From: Bacillus sp. FJAT-49711 | GTDB taxonomy: Bacteria; Bacillota; Bacilli; Bacillales; Bacillaceae_C | Direction of reading: 5' to 3' | Assembly: GCF_018343715.1 (NCBI RefSeq) | Contig: NZ_JAGYPL010000001.1 | Location: 248,001-312,000 of the forward strand | Length of the DNA stretch: 64,000 nt | Shown here: positions 54,490-64,000 of the stretch, piece by piece | Layout: each line of letters starts with the position of its first letter | Position numbering within the stretch: position 1 is the stretch's first letter | Position numbers and translations under genes: made by a program | Notes under the pieces: generated by a model | Databases searched by the model: none | What the model was told of the DNA's origin: nothing | What the model saw: only the letters and a program-made list of their open reading frames with translations

Positions 54490-55465
54490 ACTTGAATTTA
54501 AACGGCACCGGAGATTACGTCATTCCGCAAATATTAGATCGATGGTACGTGAAACACATATACATGTGGAAGACTTTATTTATCCGCTTTTTATCGTAGA
54601 AGGTGTAAATGAAAAGAATGAAATTTCTTCCATGCCAGGCGTTTTTCAGTTTTCCTTGGATCTATTGAAGGCGGAACTGGATGAGATTGTAAGTCTTGGA
54701 ATAAAATCTGTCATTTTATTCGGAGTTCCGAAAGAAAAGGATGATTGTGGTTCCGGGGCCTTCCATGATCATGGGATTGTCCAGGAAGCAACTAGGGAAG
54801 TAAAAAAACATTATCCTGAACTCCTTGTAGTAGCGGATACATGTTTATGTGAATATACCGACCACGGTCATTGCGGCGTCGTAGAAAACGGTTATGTATT
54901 AAATGACGAAAGCCTTGAATTACTTGTGAAAACGGCAATTAGTCAAGCTAAAGCTGGCGCCGATATAATTGCTCCTTCGAATATGATGGATGGATTTGTT
55001 GCAGCAATTAGAGAGGGATTGGATGAAGCGGGATTTGAAAATATTCCAATTATGTCTTATGCAGTTAAATATTCATCCGCTTTTTATGGGCCATTCAGGG
55101 ATGCGGCAAATAGCACCCCGCAATTTGGCGATCGGAAAACATATCAAATGGATCCTGCCAACAGAATGGAAGCATTTAGGGAAGCACATTCTGATATTGA
55201 GGAAGGTGCAGATTTTCTAATTGTAAAGCCAGCACTTTCTTATATGGATATTATTAGAGATGTGAAGAATAACTTTAATGCTCCAATCGTTGCGTATAAC
55301 GTAAGCGGTGAATATTCAATGATCAAAGCAGCTGCTGTAAACGGATGGATAGACGAAGAAGCGGTGACGATGGAGATGCTTACTGGTTTGAAACGTGCTG
55401 GCGCCGATATTATTATTACTTATTTTGCGAAAGATGCTGCAAGGTGGCTGCAACGGATTAAATAG
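54482..55465 (+). CDS. hemB: Porphobilinogen synthase (delta-aminolevulinate dehydratase)
   Basis: 327 residues from the ATG at 54482, 11 bases after AAGGAAGG; longer in-frame starts lie deep in hem[15 protein letters not shown], the metal-site [18 protein letters not shown] (three Cys, zinc type), the Schiff-base Lys regions [16 protein letters not shown] and [15 protein letters not shown]. It condenses two ALA molecules. It overlaps the hemD end and is followed after 15 bp by hemL. Confidence 0.97.
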   Translation: MGKLEFKRHRRLRHSANIRSMVRETHIHVEDFIYPLFIVEGVNEKNEISSMPGVFQFSLDLLKAELDEIVSLGIKSVILFGVPKEKDDCGSGAFHDHGIVQEATREVKKHYPELLVVADTCLCEYTDHGHCGVVENGYVLNDESLELLVKTAISQAKAGADIIAPSNMMDGFVAAIREGLDEAGFENIPIMSYAVKYSSAFYGPFRDAANSTPQFGDRKTYQMDPANRMEAFREAHSDIEEGADFLIVKPALSYMDIIRDVKNNFNAPIVAYNVSGEYSMIKAAAVNGWIDEEAVTMEMLTGLKRAGADIIITYFAKDAARWLQRIK

Positions 55466-55480
55466 ATGGAGGTTTTGTCG

Positions 55481-56770
55481 ATGCGTTCTTTCGAAAAGTC
55501 AAAGCAAGCTTTTAAAGAAGCAGTAAATCTTATGCCGGGTGGGGTAAACAGTCCTGTTCGTGCTTTTAAATCGGTCGATATGGATCCGATTTTTATGAAA
55601 AGAGGAAAAGGTTCTAGAATCTATGATATTGACGGCAATGATTACATTGATTACGTTTTATCATGGGGACCATTAATTCTAGGCCACGCAAATGATCGTG
55701 TTGTAGAAGCGATAAAAAAAGTGGCGGAAAACGGGACAAGCTTTGGAGCTCCAACGGTAATAGAAAATAAACTTGCTAAGCTTGTTGAGGAGCGAGTTCC
55801 ATCCATTGAAATCATTCGAATGGTTTCCTCTGGAACAGAAGCAACGATGAGTGCCTTGCGGCTTGCTAGAGGCTATACAAGCCGAAATAAAATATTGAAA
55901 TTTGAAGGCTGCTATCATGGCCATGGAGATTCACTTTTGATTAAAGCTGGCTCAGGTGTTGCAACACTCGGATTGCCTGATAGCCCTGGAGTACCTGAAA
56001 GTGTTGCTAAAAATACGATTACCGTTCCATACAATGATTTGGAAAGTGTACGATATGCCTTCAAAGAATTTGGAGATGACATTGCTTGTATTATTGTCGA
56101 ACCAGTTGCAGGAAATATGGGCGTCGTACCTCCATTACCTGGATTTTTGGAAGGTCTACGAGAAGTTACAAATAAGTATGGAGCATTATTAATTTTTGAT
56201 GAAGTGATGACTGGTTTCCGGGTTGGTTATAATTGCGCGCAGGGGTATTTTGGGATTTCTCCTGACTTGACTTGCCTAGGGAAAGTAATTGGTGGTGGCC
56301 TTCCGGTTGGAGCATATGGTGGAAGAGCAGAAATTATGGAAAAGATAGCTCCAAGTGGTCCGATCTATCAAGCAGGTACACTTTCAGGAAACCCACTTGC
56401 TATGACTGCTGGATATGAGACACTATCCCAACTGACTCCTGAAACATATGAGGAATTCAATCGAAAAGCTGATCAACTGGAAGTGGGATTGAAAGAGGCT
56501 GCGGAAATGTATAATATTCCACATACAATTAATCGTGCTGGTTCAATGATTGGAATTTTCTTTACGAATGAAAAAGTAATTAATTATGAAAGTGCTAAGA
56601 AATCAGATTTAAAATTATTTGCTAGATATTACAAGGGGATGGCCGAAAACGGTGTGTTTTTACCACCTTCCCAGTTTGAAGGTCTATTCCTTTCTACAGC
56701 ACATACCGACGATGATATTGCAAAAACAATTGAGGCTCTTAAAACGACTTTTAGTGAGCTTAAGAAGTAA
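55481..56770 (+). CDS. hemL: Glutamate-1-semialdehyde 2,1-aminomutase
   Basis: 429 residues from the ATG at 55481, 8 bases after [59 protein letters not shown] and the PLP-Lys in [18 protein letters not shown] are typical of class III aminotransferases of the GSA type. It makes 5-aminolevulinate. A strong terminator ends the hem operon. Confidence 0.97.
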   Translation: MRSFEKSKQAFKEAVNLMPGGVNSPVRAFKSVDMDPIFMKRGKGSRIYDIDGNDYIDYVLSWGPLILGHANDRVVEAIKKVAENGTSFGAPTVIENKLAKLVEERVPSIEIIRMVSSGTEATMSALRLARGYTSRNKILKFEGCYHGHGDSLLIKAGSGVATLGLPDSPGVPESVAKNTITVPYNDLESVRYAFKEFGDDIACIIVEPVAGNMGVVPPLPGFLEGLREVTNKYGALLIFDEVMTGFRVGYNCAQGYFGISPDLTCLGKVIGGGLPVGAYGGRAEIMEKIAPSGPIYQAGTLSGNPLAMTAGYETLSQLTPETYEEFNRKADQLEVGLKEAAEMYNIPHTINRAGSMIGIFFTNEKVINYESAKKSDLKLFARYYKGMAENGVFLPPSQFEGLFLSTAHTDDDIAKTIEALKTTFSELKK

Positions 56771-56776
56771 TAATGC

Positions 56777-56815
56777 TAGGAGTGATGGTAAATGCCATTA
56801 CTCCTATTTTTTTTT
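56777..56815 (+). terminator. Rho-independent terminator of the hem operon
   Basis: TAGGAGTGATGG pairs with CCATTACTCCTA over a 6-base loop and runs into nine T. Confidence 0.9.
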
Positions 56816-56890
56816 CATAAAATTATATATTCACTCATAGGCTGTAGTGACCGATATTATTTGCATTGGAAATGAAAGGAGGAATCAATC

Positions 56891-58009
56891 TTGCCCGATC
56901 GCCAACAAACATCTTTAAAATTCCCATTGGAAGAAACTGTATGGTTTCAAAAAGGACAGGAAGTAGATGAACTTATATCTATATCATTGGATCCAAATAT
57001 ATCGATTATAGATGAAGATGATTATGTTGTACTAAAAGGAACCCTCGAGCTAAACGGTGAATTTAATCATGGCTTAGGAAACAAAGCGATTGGAGATTTT
57101 CCTGAAACCGGAAGGACGTATATTGAAGCAGTAAATATCCGAAATGAAGAAGAAAGCATCTTTTCTCATCGATTCCCAGTCGATATTACAATTCCAAAAA
57201 GAAGAATTGTTAATGTGGATGATATGGAAATTGAAATCCATGCGTTTGATTACGAGTTAGAAGACAATTGCAGGTTAAAGCTCATTGCAGATATTTATGT
57301 GCACGGTATTTATGAGGAAGGAACGGAAATACGTGATTCTTTTGAAGAAAGTTTGGAAGATGAAGAACAGCTTAATGATGTTTTTGAAGGGGACGATGAA
57401 CAAGAACAAGTAGAAGAAGAGCTTGTAGAGGTAGAGTTATTAGCACGTTCATCTAATGATGATGAGGATCAAGAAGATGAAGAATTATTTGAACCTTTTT
57501 CAGTTGAAGCAAGAGTTCTTCCGCAAGAAGGATTTGAAAGTAATGAAAAAATACATTTTAATCCTTCCATTCCAAAAATACCAGAACTTTCATTTGAAAC
57601 ATTAGCACAACGTACGTTAGATTTTTTTCCTTTTGAAAATAGAGTCGAATCCACACAGCATGATAACGTAGAATCCCCAATTGAATATTATGAATCCTCT
57701 TATGAATCATCGAGTAGTATTGAATCTAGCCCAGAAGAGGAAAAAACACACGTTAAGAAAAAGAAAGATAAATACAAATCAATGTCTTTCGCGGACTTTT
57801 TTGCTCGAAAGGAAGATGAGTCTCATACAAAAATGAGAGTTCGCCTTATTCAACAAGGAGACTCAATTCAGCAACTTGCAGATAAATATGAAGTAACTGT
57901 CCAACAAATATTGCGGGCGAATCGTTTGGAAGCTAGTCATGAAGTGTATGAAGGGCAAGTTTTATATATTCCAGCGAAAGTCAATTCTCCCCTTAAGAAA
58001 AACAGATGA
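56891..58009 (+). CDS. spoVID: Stage VI sporulation protein D
   Basis: 372 residues; TTG start after GGAGGAATC. The N-terminal domain (SLKFPLEETVWFQKGQEVDELISISLDP) is that of SpoVID/SafA-interacting coat morphogens. A long acidic middle (about 150-300) is low in complexity. The C-terminus is a LysM domain (VRLIQQGDSIQQLADKYEVTVQQILRANRL). SpoVID drives coat encasement of the forespore and binds SafA and SpoIVA. The place after hemL is that in Bacillus. Confidence 0.95.
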   Translation: MPDRQQTSLKFPLEETVWFQKGQEVDELISISLDPNISIIDEDDYVVLKGTLELNGEFNHGLGNKAIGDFPETGRTYIEAVNIRNEEESIFSHRFPVDITIPKRRIVNVDDMEIEIHAFDYELEDNCRLKLIADIYVHGIYEEGTEIRDSFEESLEDEEQLNDVFEGDDEQEQVEEELVEVELLARSSNDDEDQEDEELFEPFSVEARVLPQEGFESNEKIHFNPSIPKIPELSFETLAQRTLDFFPFENRVESTQHDNVESPIEYYESSYESSSSIESSPEEEKTHVKKKKDKYKSMSFADFFARKEDESHTKMRVRLIQQGDSIQQLADKYEVTVQQILRANRLEASHEVYEGQVLYIPAKVNSPLKKNR

Positions 58010-58019
58010 ATACCTAATT

Positions 58020-58057
58020 AAGGAGGACTCCTGCACGGCAGTTTGTCCTCTTTTTTA
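58020..58057 (+). terminator. Terminator-like hairpin between spoVID and ysxE
   Basis: AAGGAGGAC pairs with GTCCTCTT around an inner CTGC-GCAG-like loop; six T follow. Confidence 0.7.
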
Positions 58058-58085
58058 GATTAGTGTATAAAGCAGGTGAGATTGT

Positions 58086-59120
58086 ATGACAGGCTTTACA
58101 AATGAGGAAATAGGCAGGTTGGCAAATTATTATGGATTAACAATGAATTTTGTTGAAAAACATGGGCGAGTTTATAAAATATACACTGATAAAGGGGAAT
58201 TTGCCTTTAAGCAAATCGAGGCAAAAAAAGGGCTTGATTTCCTTCGCTATGTTCAACATTTGTATCAACAGGGCTATAACAGGATTGTTCCAATTTATCC
58301 TACCTTAGATGGTAGATATGCGATCTTAGAAGGGAATTCGCTTTTTTATTTAATGCCTTGGCTAGAAAACAAAGAAAGAGAAGGGCGACTACAAAAGAAT
58401 AAAGATTTATTTCGTGAGCTTGCTCGCCTCCATACATTATCTGTTCGTGAAGTTCCTATTACGAAAGAAATGAGGGAAGAACATTATGAACAAACAACGG
58501 CACGTTGGGAAAGCGAAAGAGAGGCACTAGAATCCTTTGCAGAACAATGTGAAAGAACGGTTTATATGTCTCCTTTCCAACTTCTTTATTGTACTTTTTT
58601 CAGTGAAATTAATGGTGCTGAGCGATTCGCTTTAGATAAAATAAAAGAATGGAAAGAGGCTACGGATGAAGAAACAAAAGCTCGAAGCGTCATAATTCAT
58701 GGGAAATTATCTAATGAACATTTTCTTTATGATGAAAATGGCACTGGTTATTTCACAAACTTCGAACAAGCACAAATAGCCTCTCCCATTCATGATTTAC
58801 TTCCTTTTTTAGACAGGACATTGAGTACCCACCCCAAAAGGTTTGATGAGAGTATAGAATGGTTGGACACGTACTTTCGGCATTTCCCTTTTAAAGCAGA
58901 AGAGATGCTTTTATTTCTTAGTTATTTAGCCCATCCAGGTGCAATTTTCAGAGTGGCAGAAAGATACTTTTCATCTGGTAAAGATAAAAATGAAATGAAA
59001 TTTGTAAATCAATTACAACATCAATATTGGCGTATGAAAAACACAGAATATGTGGTGGTAAAGCTTGAGGAAAGAGAAAGAATGAAAAAAGAACAACAGC
59101 AAACACCCCCCTCCAACTAA
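58086..59120 (+). CDS. ysxE: Spore coat protein YsxE, CotS/APH-fold
   Basis: 344 residues. YKIYTDKGEFAFKQI supplies the Lys-bearing strand, FRELARLHTLS follows, and VIIHGKLSNEHFLYDENGTGYFTNFEQAQIASPIHDL replaces the usual HGDxxxxN and DFE/D catalytic motifs of aminoglycoside phosphotransferases with weaker versions. It belongs to the CotS/CotI-like group of coat proteins with a kinase fold. The HGK and NFE changes suggest little or no kinase activity. It follows spoVID as in Bacillus. Confidence 0.9.
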   Translation: MTGFTNEEIGRLANYYGLTMNFVEKHGRVYKIYTDKGEFAFKQIEAKKGLDFLRYVQHLYQQGYNRIVPIYPTLDGRYAILEGNSLFYLMPWLENKEREGRLQKNKDLFRELARLHTLSVREVPITKEMREEHYEQTTARWESEREALESFAEQCERTVYMSPFQLLYCTFFSEINGAERFALDKIKEWKEATDEETKARSVIIHGKLSNEHFLYDENGTGYFTNFEQAQIASPIHDLLPFLDRTLSTHPKRFDESIEWLDTYFRHFPFKAEEMLLFLSYLAHPGAIFRVAERYFSSGKDKNEMKFVNQLQHQYWRMKNTEYVVVKLEERERMKKEQQQTPPSN

Positions 59121-59138
59121 TTTATGGAAGGGGATTGT

Positions 59139-59330
59139 TTATATCCACTCGTAGTGGTACGCAAGTGAAATGGCAATAAAAATCGCCAATAATAATACAT
59201 CAATCGTAGTAGGGAATATAAAAGTCCGGATTGCCTGGAAAATGGTAAAAGGGATGATAAGTTGCTTACAAACTGCTTTAAAATTCTTAAACCAATTTTG
59301 AAACGTGTACTGATTAAACTTTCTTTTCAC
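59139..59330 (-). CDS. Small membrane protein, 63 residues
   Basis: GTG start at 59330, 8 bases after GGAGGAGGT, an unusually strong ribosome site. The N-terminal half is basic and aromatic (KRKFNQYTFQNWFKNFKAV); the C-terminal half is one or two membrane helices (LIIPFTIFQAIRTFIFPTTIDVLLLAIFIAISLAYHYEW). It lies convergent to ysxE. I cannot name a family with certainty; similar short proteins seem to occur near ysxE in relatives. Confidence 0.65.
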   Translation of the reverse strand: MKRKFNQYTFQNWFKNFKAVCKQLIIPFTIFQAIRTFIFPTTIDVLLLAIFIAISLAYHYEWI

Positions 59331-59396
59331 TTATTTTTACCTCCTCCCTAAAAGCCCCCTATTATAAAATATGAGTTTTTTGGTTATTATGTGAAT

Positions 59397-59542
59397 AGAA
59401 AAGCTGAAACGCTGCTCATCGACGTTCATTCTTCGTAAAGGAAATACGATGAGACTTGAAAGTCAGAGTCTTCCTTATGGTAGGGAACAAGTAAGCAATT
59501 GGCTAGTCGATAGGTGATGCATCTAGACATATTAAGCCTATT
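59397..59542 (+). repeat. Family R2 intergenic repeat, diverged copy
   Basis: GAAAAGCTGAAACGCTGCTCATCGACG, AAAGGAAATACGATGAG, GGCTAGTCGATAGGTG and TCTAGACATATTAAGCC align with the copy in the hem operon (52509-52675) in the same order. It occupies part of the 564-bp gap before valS, whose remainder is the valS promoter and T-box. Confidence 0.7.
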
Positions 59543-59570
59543 TTTCAAAAAAATAATGAGAAATTATTGC

Positions 59571-59598
59571 TTTATGAATCGAATTTCGCTACTATAAT
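59571..59598 (+). promoter_or_regulatory. Candidate SigA promoter of valS
   Basis: TTTATG (59571-59576), a 16-bp spacer and TATAAT (59593-59598), just upstream of the T-box leader. Confidence 0.5.
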
Positions 59599-59603
59599 GA
59601 ATA

Positions 59604-59862
59604 ATAGCGAGAACGAATAAATGCATTGACAGGGAAGAGTACATGAGTGAATTGTTTTTTAGAGAGGGAATCAGTGCTGAAAGATTCCTAAACAGTTCCG
59701 ATGGAAGGTCGCCCTCGAGCAGCTTCTGTGAAACTTAAGTAGTAGAAGCCGGTTAAGAGCCGTTATGAACATAAGTGCCAGATCATAAGTTTTTTTTGAT
59801 CTGTGAAAAAAGGTGGTACCGCGAACCCGCTCCCTTCGTCCTTTTAACGAGGGGGGCTTTTT
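59604..59862 (+). promoter_or_regulatory. T-box riboswitch of valS
   Basis: The invariant T-box AAGGTGGTACCGCG is at 59810-59823, followed by a terminator hairpin GCTCCCTTCGT/ACGAGGGGGGC and TTTTTT (59829-59867). The 200 bases before it hold stem I and further helices (GGGAATC...GATTCC). Uncharged tRNA-Val should bind and favour the antiterminator. I could not fix the specifier codon by eye. Confidence 0.92.
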
Positions 59863-59894
59863 TATTTTCTATTATTGGTTAGGAGGAAAAACAA

Positions 59895-62534
59895 ATGGAA
59901 GAATTAACGATGCCTACGAAATACGAGCCGCAAAGTATTGAAAAAGGCAGATATGACTGGTGGCTAGAAGGCAAATTTTTTGAAGCGAAAAATGACTTGG
60001 AAAAAGAGCCATATACGATTGTAATTCCACCACCAAATGTAACTGGGAAACTGCATCTTGGCCATGCATGGGATACAACGCTTCAAGACATTTTAACACG
60101 GATGAAAAGAATGCAAGGGTATAATGTTTTATGGCTTCCAGGTATGGACCACGCTGGAATTGCTACTCAAGCAAAAGTGGAAGAAAAGTTAAGAGAAGAA
60201 GGTAAGACACGATATGATTTAGGCCGCGAAAAATTTCTAGAAGAAACATGGAGATGGAAAGAAGAGTATGCTGACTTTATTCGTCAGCAATGGGCTAAGC
60301 TTGGATTAGGGCTTGATTATTCAAGAGAACGTTTTACACTGGACGAAGGCCTATCGAATGCTGTCCGCGAAGTTTTTGTTTCCTTATACAATGAAGGCTT
60401 GATTTACCGTGGAGAGTACATTATTAACTGGGATCCAGCTACAAAAACAGCACTTTCAGATATTGAAGTTATTTATAAAGATGTTCAAGGTGCTTTTTAT
60501 CATATGAATTACCCACTTGCAGATGGAAGTGGCAGTATTGAAGTTGCAACTACACGTCCAGAAACAATGCTTGGTGATACTGGAGTTGCCGTACATCCTG
60601 AAGACGCGCGCTATAAACATTTGATTGGAAAAACGGTTATTCTTCCAATCATTGGTCGTGAAATTCCAATTATTGCAGATGATTATGTTGATATGGAATT
60701 TGGTTCTGGGGCTGTGAAAATCACTCCAGCTCATGATCCAAATGACTTTGAAATTGGAAATCGTCATAATCTTGAACGAGTTCTTGTTATGAACGAAGAC
60801 GGTACGATGAATGAAAAAGCAGGAAAATATAACAGCCTCGACCGTTTTGAATGTCGTAAGCAAATCGTTAAGGACCTTCAAGATGCAGGAGTACTTTTCA
60901 AAATTGAAGAGCATTTACATTCGGTTGGTCACTCTGAGAGAAGTGGTGCAGTTGTAGAACCGTATTTATCGACGCAATGGTTTGTTAAAATGCAGCCACT
61001 TGCCGATAAGGCAATCGAATTACAAAAGAGTGAAGAAAAAGTTAATTTCGTACCTGACCGTTTTGAAAAAATTTATATGCATTGGATCGAAAATATTCGT
61101 GATTGGTGCATTTCTCGTCAACTTTGGTGGGGCCATCGAATTCCTGCTTGGTACCATAAAGAAACAGGAGAAATTTTTGTAGGATATGAGGCGCCTGTAG
61201 ATGAAGAAAATTGGGAACAGGATAAAGATGTTCTTGATACATGGTTCAGCTCGGCATTGTGGCCATTTTCAACAATGGGTTGGCCAAAAGAAGAAGAAAG
61301 TGATTTTAAACGATACTATCCCAACGATTGCCTCGTAACAGGCTACGATATTATTTCTTTCTGGGTATCAAGGATGATTTTCCAAGGCCTAAAATTCACG
61401 GATAAGCGTCCGTTTCGTGATGTATTGATTCATGGACTTGTTCGTGATGCAGAAGGAGTAAAAATGAGTAAGTCGTTAGGGAATGGCGTCGACCCAATGG
61501 AAGTTATTGATAAGTATGGCGCAGATTCACTACGTTACTTTTTATCAACAGGAAGTTCACCGGGTCAGGACCTACGCTTCAGTATGGAAAAGATTGAAGC
61601 TGTATGGAATTTTTCTAATAAGATTTGGAATGCCTCAAGATTTGCATTGATGAATATGGATGGACTCACATATGAGGAGATTGATTTGTCAGGAGAAAAA
61701 TCAGTTGCAGATAAATGGATTTTAACTCGTCTTAACGACACGATTGAAACAGTTACGAAGCTCGCTGAAAAATACGAGTTTGGAGAAGTAGGCCGTGCAC
61801 TATACAATTTTATTTGGGACGATCTTTGTGACTGGTATATTGAGATGGCGAAGTTGCCATTATATAGTGAGGATGAAAAGGCAAAACTGACTACTCGCTC
61901 CGTTCTCGCGTATGTTTTGGATAACACAATGCGCTTACTGCATCCGTTTATGCCATTTATAACGGAGGAAATATGGCAAAACCTTCCTCATCAAGGAGAA
62001 TCTATTACAATTGCTGCTTGGCCACAAGTTGATTCAAGTCTATCAGATCAAACAGCAGCGAGTGAAATGAAACTTTTGATGGATATCATTCATTCTGTTC
62101 GTACAATTAGGGCAGAAGTGAACACGCCGATGAGCAAGAAAATAAAAATGATGCTTAAGGCAAGAGATGAAGAGGTTCTTGCGGCGTTAGAAAAAAACAA
62201 ACATTTCATCGAAAGATTTTGTAATCCTGAAGAACTAGAGATTGCTATTAACATTACTCCGCCGGAAAAATCGATGTCTGCTGTAGTAACTGGTGCAGAA
62301 CTCTTTTTACCATTAGCCGGGCTTATCAATATTGAAGAGGAAATTGTTCGACTAGAAAAAGAATGGGATAAGTGGAACAAAGAAGTAGAACGTGTTCAAA
62401 AGAAACTTTCTAACGAAAAATTTATCAGCAAAGCACCACAGTCCATTGTTGATGAAGAACGTGCGAAAGAGAAGGATTATTTGGAAAAGCGTGCAACAGT
62501 AGAAGAAAGGCTAAAGGAAATAAAATCAGAGTAA
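59895..62534 (+). CDS. valS: Valyl-tRNA synthetase
   Basis: 879 residues; ATG 8 bases after TAGGAGG. Class I synthetase with HIGH-type [15 protein letters not shown] (about 48-62) and KMSKS in VKMSKSLGN (about 525). The editing domain ([17 protein letters not shown]) and a C-terminal coiled coil ([24 protein letters not shown]) that touches tRNA are present. It charges tRNA-Val. Regulated by the T-box upstream. Confidence 0.98.
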   Translation: MEELTMPTKYEPQSIEKGRYDWWLEGKFFEAKNDLEKEPYTIVIPPPNVTGKLHLGHAWDTTLQDILTRMKRMQGYNVLWLPGMDHAGIATQAKVEEKLREEGKTRYDLGREKFLEETWRWKEEYADFIRQQWAKLGLGLDYSRERFTLDEGLSNAVREVFVSLYNEGLIYRGEYIINWDPATKTALSDIEVIYKDVQGAFYHMNYPLADGSGSIEVATTRPETMLGDTGVAVHPEDARYKHLIGKTVILPIIGREIPIIADDYVDMEFGSGAVKITPAHDPNDFEIGNRHNLERVLVMNEDGTMNEKAGKYNSLDRFECRKQIVKDLQDAGVLFKIEEHLHSVGHSERSGAVVEPYLSTQWFVKMQPLADKAIELQKSEEKVNFVPDRFEKIYMHWIENIRDWCISRQLWWGHRIPAWYHKETGEIFVGYEAPVDEENWEQDKDVLDTWFSSALWPFSTMGWPKEEESDFKRYYPNDCLVTGYDIISFWVSRMIFQGLKFTDKRPFRDVLIHGLVRDAEGVKMSKSLGNGVDPMEVIDKYGADSLRYFLSTGSSPGQDLRFSMEKIEAVWNFSNKIWNASRFALMNMDGLTYEEIDLSGEKSVADKWILTRLNDTIETVTKLAEKYEFGEVGRALYNFIWDDLCDWYIEMAKLPLYSEDEKAKLTTRSVLAYVLDNTMRLLHPFMPFITEEIWQNLPHQGESITIAAWPQVDSSLSDQTAASEMKLLMDIIHSVRTIRAEVNTPMSKKIKMMLKARDEEVLAALEKNKHFIERFCNPEELEIAINITPPEKSMSAVVTGAELFLPLAGLINIEEEIVRLEKEWDKWNKEVERVQKKLSNEKFISKAPQSIVDEERAKEKDYLEKRATVEERLKEIKSE

Positions 62535-62540
62535 AGAGAG

Positions 62541-62565
62541 AAGCGAATCCGATTAGGATTCGCTT
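62541..62565 (+). terminator. Hairpin between valS and folC
   Basis: AAGCGAATCC pairs perfectly with GGATTCGCTT over a 5-base loop, but only TT follows, so read-through into folC is likely. Confidence 0.5.
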
Positions 62566-62593
62566 TGATAATGAAGACAAGAGGTGCAAGTGA

Positions 62594-63898
62594 ATGTTGC
62601 AATCATACGAAGAAGCACTTGAATGGATACATTCTCGATTAAGATTAGGAATAAAACCAGGATTAAAAAGAATGGAATGGATGCTTGAAAGATTAGGAAA
62701 CCCTGAGAAGGGGCTTAAGGCCATTCATGTCGGAGGAACAAATGGGAAAGGCTCTACCGTTGCATACCTTCGCTCAATCTTGAATGAAGCTGGATATAGG
62801 GTGGGCACCTTTACTTCTCCATACATCGAACAATTTAATGAAAGAATTAGTGTGGATGGACAGCCGATTCAAGATCAAGAAATAACGGAATTGACCAATA
62901 TTATAAAACCGCTGGCAAAGGAATTAGAACAGACAGAGCTTGGATCTCCTACTGAATTCGAAGTCATTACGGCGATGGCTCTTTATTACTTTTCCAAGAT
63001 AAACCCAATGGATATAACGGTTATCGAAGTAGGTCTTGGCGGAAGGTTTGATTCAACGAATGTCATTGAACCGATTGCTACGATCATCACGAATGTTGGT
63101 ATGGATCACACGCAAATATTGGGTGACACGATAAGCAAAATTGCTTTTGAAAAGGCAGGGATTATTAAGAAAAACACCCCGATTATTACGTGTGTGCAAA
63201 ATGAAAAAGCTTTATCTGTTTTGAAAGAAACTGCAAATGAAAAGTGTGCAGAGATGATACAAATCAAAAAGGATTTTTTTGTTACGGATCATCGTTCTTT
63301 AGAGGATTGTGAACAATTTACATATTCATCAACAGTGGATGAGATGAATGAATTGCAACTTTCACTTCTAGGCAAGCATCAAACTGAAAATGCTGCAGGA
63401 GCTATAGCGGCGATAGAGTTTTTAAATAATACCGGAGCCATTCTTGTAGATGAATATAATATTAGGACAGGCCTAAAGAAGGCATATTGGCCAGGAAGAA
63501 TGGAGATATTGCAGGAACATCCTACTGTGTTAATAGATGGTGCACACAATCCTGAGGGTGTACAAGCATTTGCAAATGCTATTCGGCAGCGTTATCAAGG
63601 CAGGAAGGTAAAAATTATCTTTTCAGCCTTAAAAGATAAGGATCTGACTGAAATGTTTTCGATCTTTAAACAAATGGATGTAGAACTCTATTTAACCGAA
63701 TTTGATTTTCCAAGAGCGGCTTCGGCGCAGGAATTAAAGGAATTATGCAATAATCCATTAGCTAAAGCAGAATCGAATTGGCAAGAATTAATGAAATCAT
63801 TGATTTCTTCTTTGCAAGACGATGAGGTATTAGCCATAACCGGATCACTTTATTTTATCTCAACGATTAAGCCGTTTTTAGTGGGGAATTTAAAATAA
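62594..63898 (+). CDS. folC: Folylpolyglutamate/dihydrofolate synthase
   Basis: 434 residues. YEEALEWIHSRLRLGIKPGLKRM, the ATP loop HVGGTNGKGSTVAYL, YIEQFNERISVDG, VIEVGLGGRFDSTNV, MDHTQILGDT, PGRMEIL and LIDGAHNPEGV are the FolC set. It adds glutamates to folates in the cytoplasm. It follows valS as in Bacillus. After it, 63899-64000 has no gene in the window. Confidence 0.97.
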   Translation: MLQSYEEALEWIHSRLRLGIKPGLKRMEWMLERLGNPEKGLKAIHVGGTNGKGSTVAYLRSILNEAGYRVGTFTSPYIEQFNERISVDGQPIQDQEITELTNIIKPLAKELEQTELGSPTEFEVITAMALYYFSKINPMDITVIEVGLGGRFDSTNVIEPIATIITNVGMDHTQILGDTISKIAFEKAGIIKKNTPIITCVQNEKALSVLKETANEKCAEMIQIKKDFFVTDHRSLEDCEQFTYSSTVDEMNELQLSLLGKHQTENAAGAIAAIEFLNNTGAILVDEYNIRTGLKKAYWPGRMEILQEHPTVLIDGAHNPEGVQAFANAIRQRYQGRKVKIIFSALKDKDLTEMFSIFKQMDVELYLTEFDFPRAASAQELKELCNNPLAKAESNWQELMKSLISSLQDDEVLAITGSLYFISTIKPFLVGNLK

Positions 63899-63945
63899 GA
63901 AACGACTATTCTACCAATTAATTCCGGGAATTCAACAACTTAACA

Positions 63946-63981
63946 CAAACTATTAACAGTTAATCAATCGATAATAGTTTG
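63946..63981. repeat. Inverted repeat downstream of folC
   Basis: CAAACTATTA (63946-63955) pairs exactly with TAATAGTTTG (63972-63981) over 16 bases. AT-rich and without a long T run after it, so it may be a weak terminator or an operator for a gene beyond the edge. Confidence 0.45.
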
Positions 63982-64000
63982 AATCTCATTATATAATTGT

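Noticed and set aside
1-64000. CRISPR array, prophage or rRNA operon
   Set aside because: No regularly spaced direct repeats, phage structural genes or rRNA-like sequence were seen.

Overview
The window comes from the chromosome of a low-GC, endospore-forming Bacillaceae. Two blocks of housekeeping genes keep the order known from Bacillus: ysmB-racE-(protease)-(NlpC/P60)-gerM-rph-rdgB-ysnB at 26.2-33.1 kb, and ysoA-tig-clpX-lonB-lonA-ysxC-hemAXCDBL-spoVID-ysxE-valS-folC at 39.6-63.9 kb. GerM, SpoVID, LonB, YsxE, a CotY/CotZ-like protein and a YheC/YheD-like ATP-grasp protein all point to sporulation. Strong Shine-Dalgarno sites, TTG/GTG starts and a T-box leader fit Bacillaceae. I do not assign a genus.

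Left edge (1-2742, minus strand): a cut-off YheC/YheD-like ATP-grasp gene, a cysteine-poor CotY/CotZ-like gene and an L-amino-acid-ligase-like ATP-grasp gene.

Accessory sugar island (about 2.9-26.0 kb): ROK sugar kinase, PhyH-type dioxygenase, galactonate dehydratase and KDPG/KDPGal aldolase; a divergent LacI regulator; five sugar-phosphate isomerase/epimerase-like TIM barrels; an LplB/YtcP-type ABC importer with lipoprotein but no ATPase; a second MurG-like glycosyltransferase joined to a cytoplasmic GH78-like hydrolase and a Gfo/Idh oxidoreductase; a second PhyH protein; a KDG-type kinase; a beta-propeller lactonase; and a second Gfo/Idh oxidoreductase. Dehydrogenase, lactonase, DgoD, kinase and aldolase together could form a complete De Ley-Doudoroff-type route. 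The TIM barrels plus Gfo/Idh enzymes resemble 3-keto-glycoside (levoglucosan or C-glycoside type) chemistry. The substrate is unknown. Two exact inverted copies of a 12-bp candidate operator flank the divergent LacI promoter, and three cre or cre-like sites suggest CcpA control.

Sulfatase module (33.2-38.1 kb): a canonical formylglycine-generating enzyme, a ROK repressor and paired short ChrA transporters lie divergent from a CxPxR sulfatase whose frame is broken. After it comes a 1.2-kb patch bounded by tRNA-Arg(UCU) and a 28/31-identical copy of that tRNA's 3' end.

The conserved right half carries genome debris: an IS110 C-terminal remnant and a repeat with 13-bp inverted ends between clpX and lonB, and a second repeat family inside the hem operon and upstream of valS. 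A nested mosaic of both repeat families sits at 20.3-20.6 kb. I saw no CRISPR array, prophage, rRNA or replication origin.
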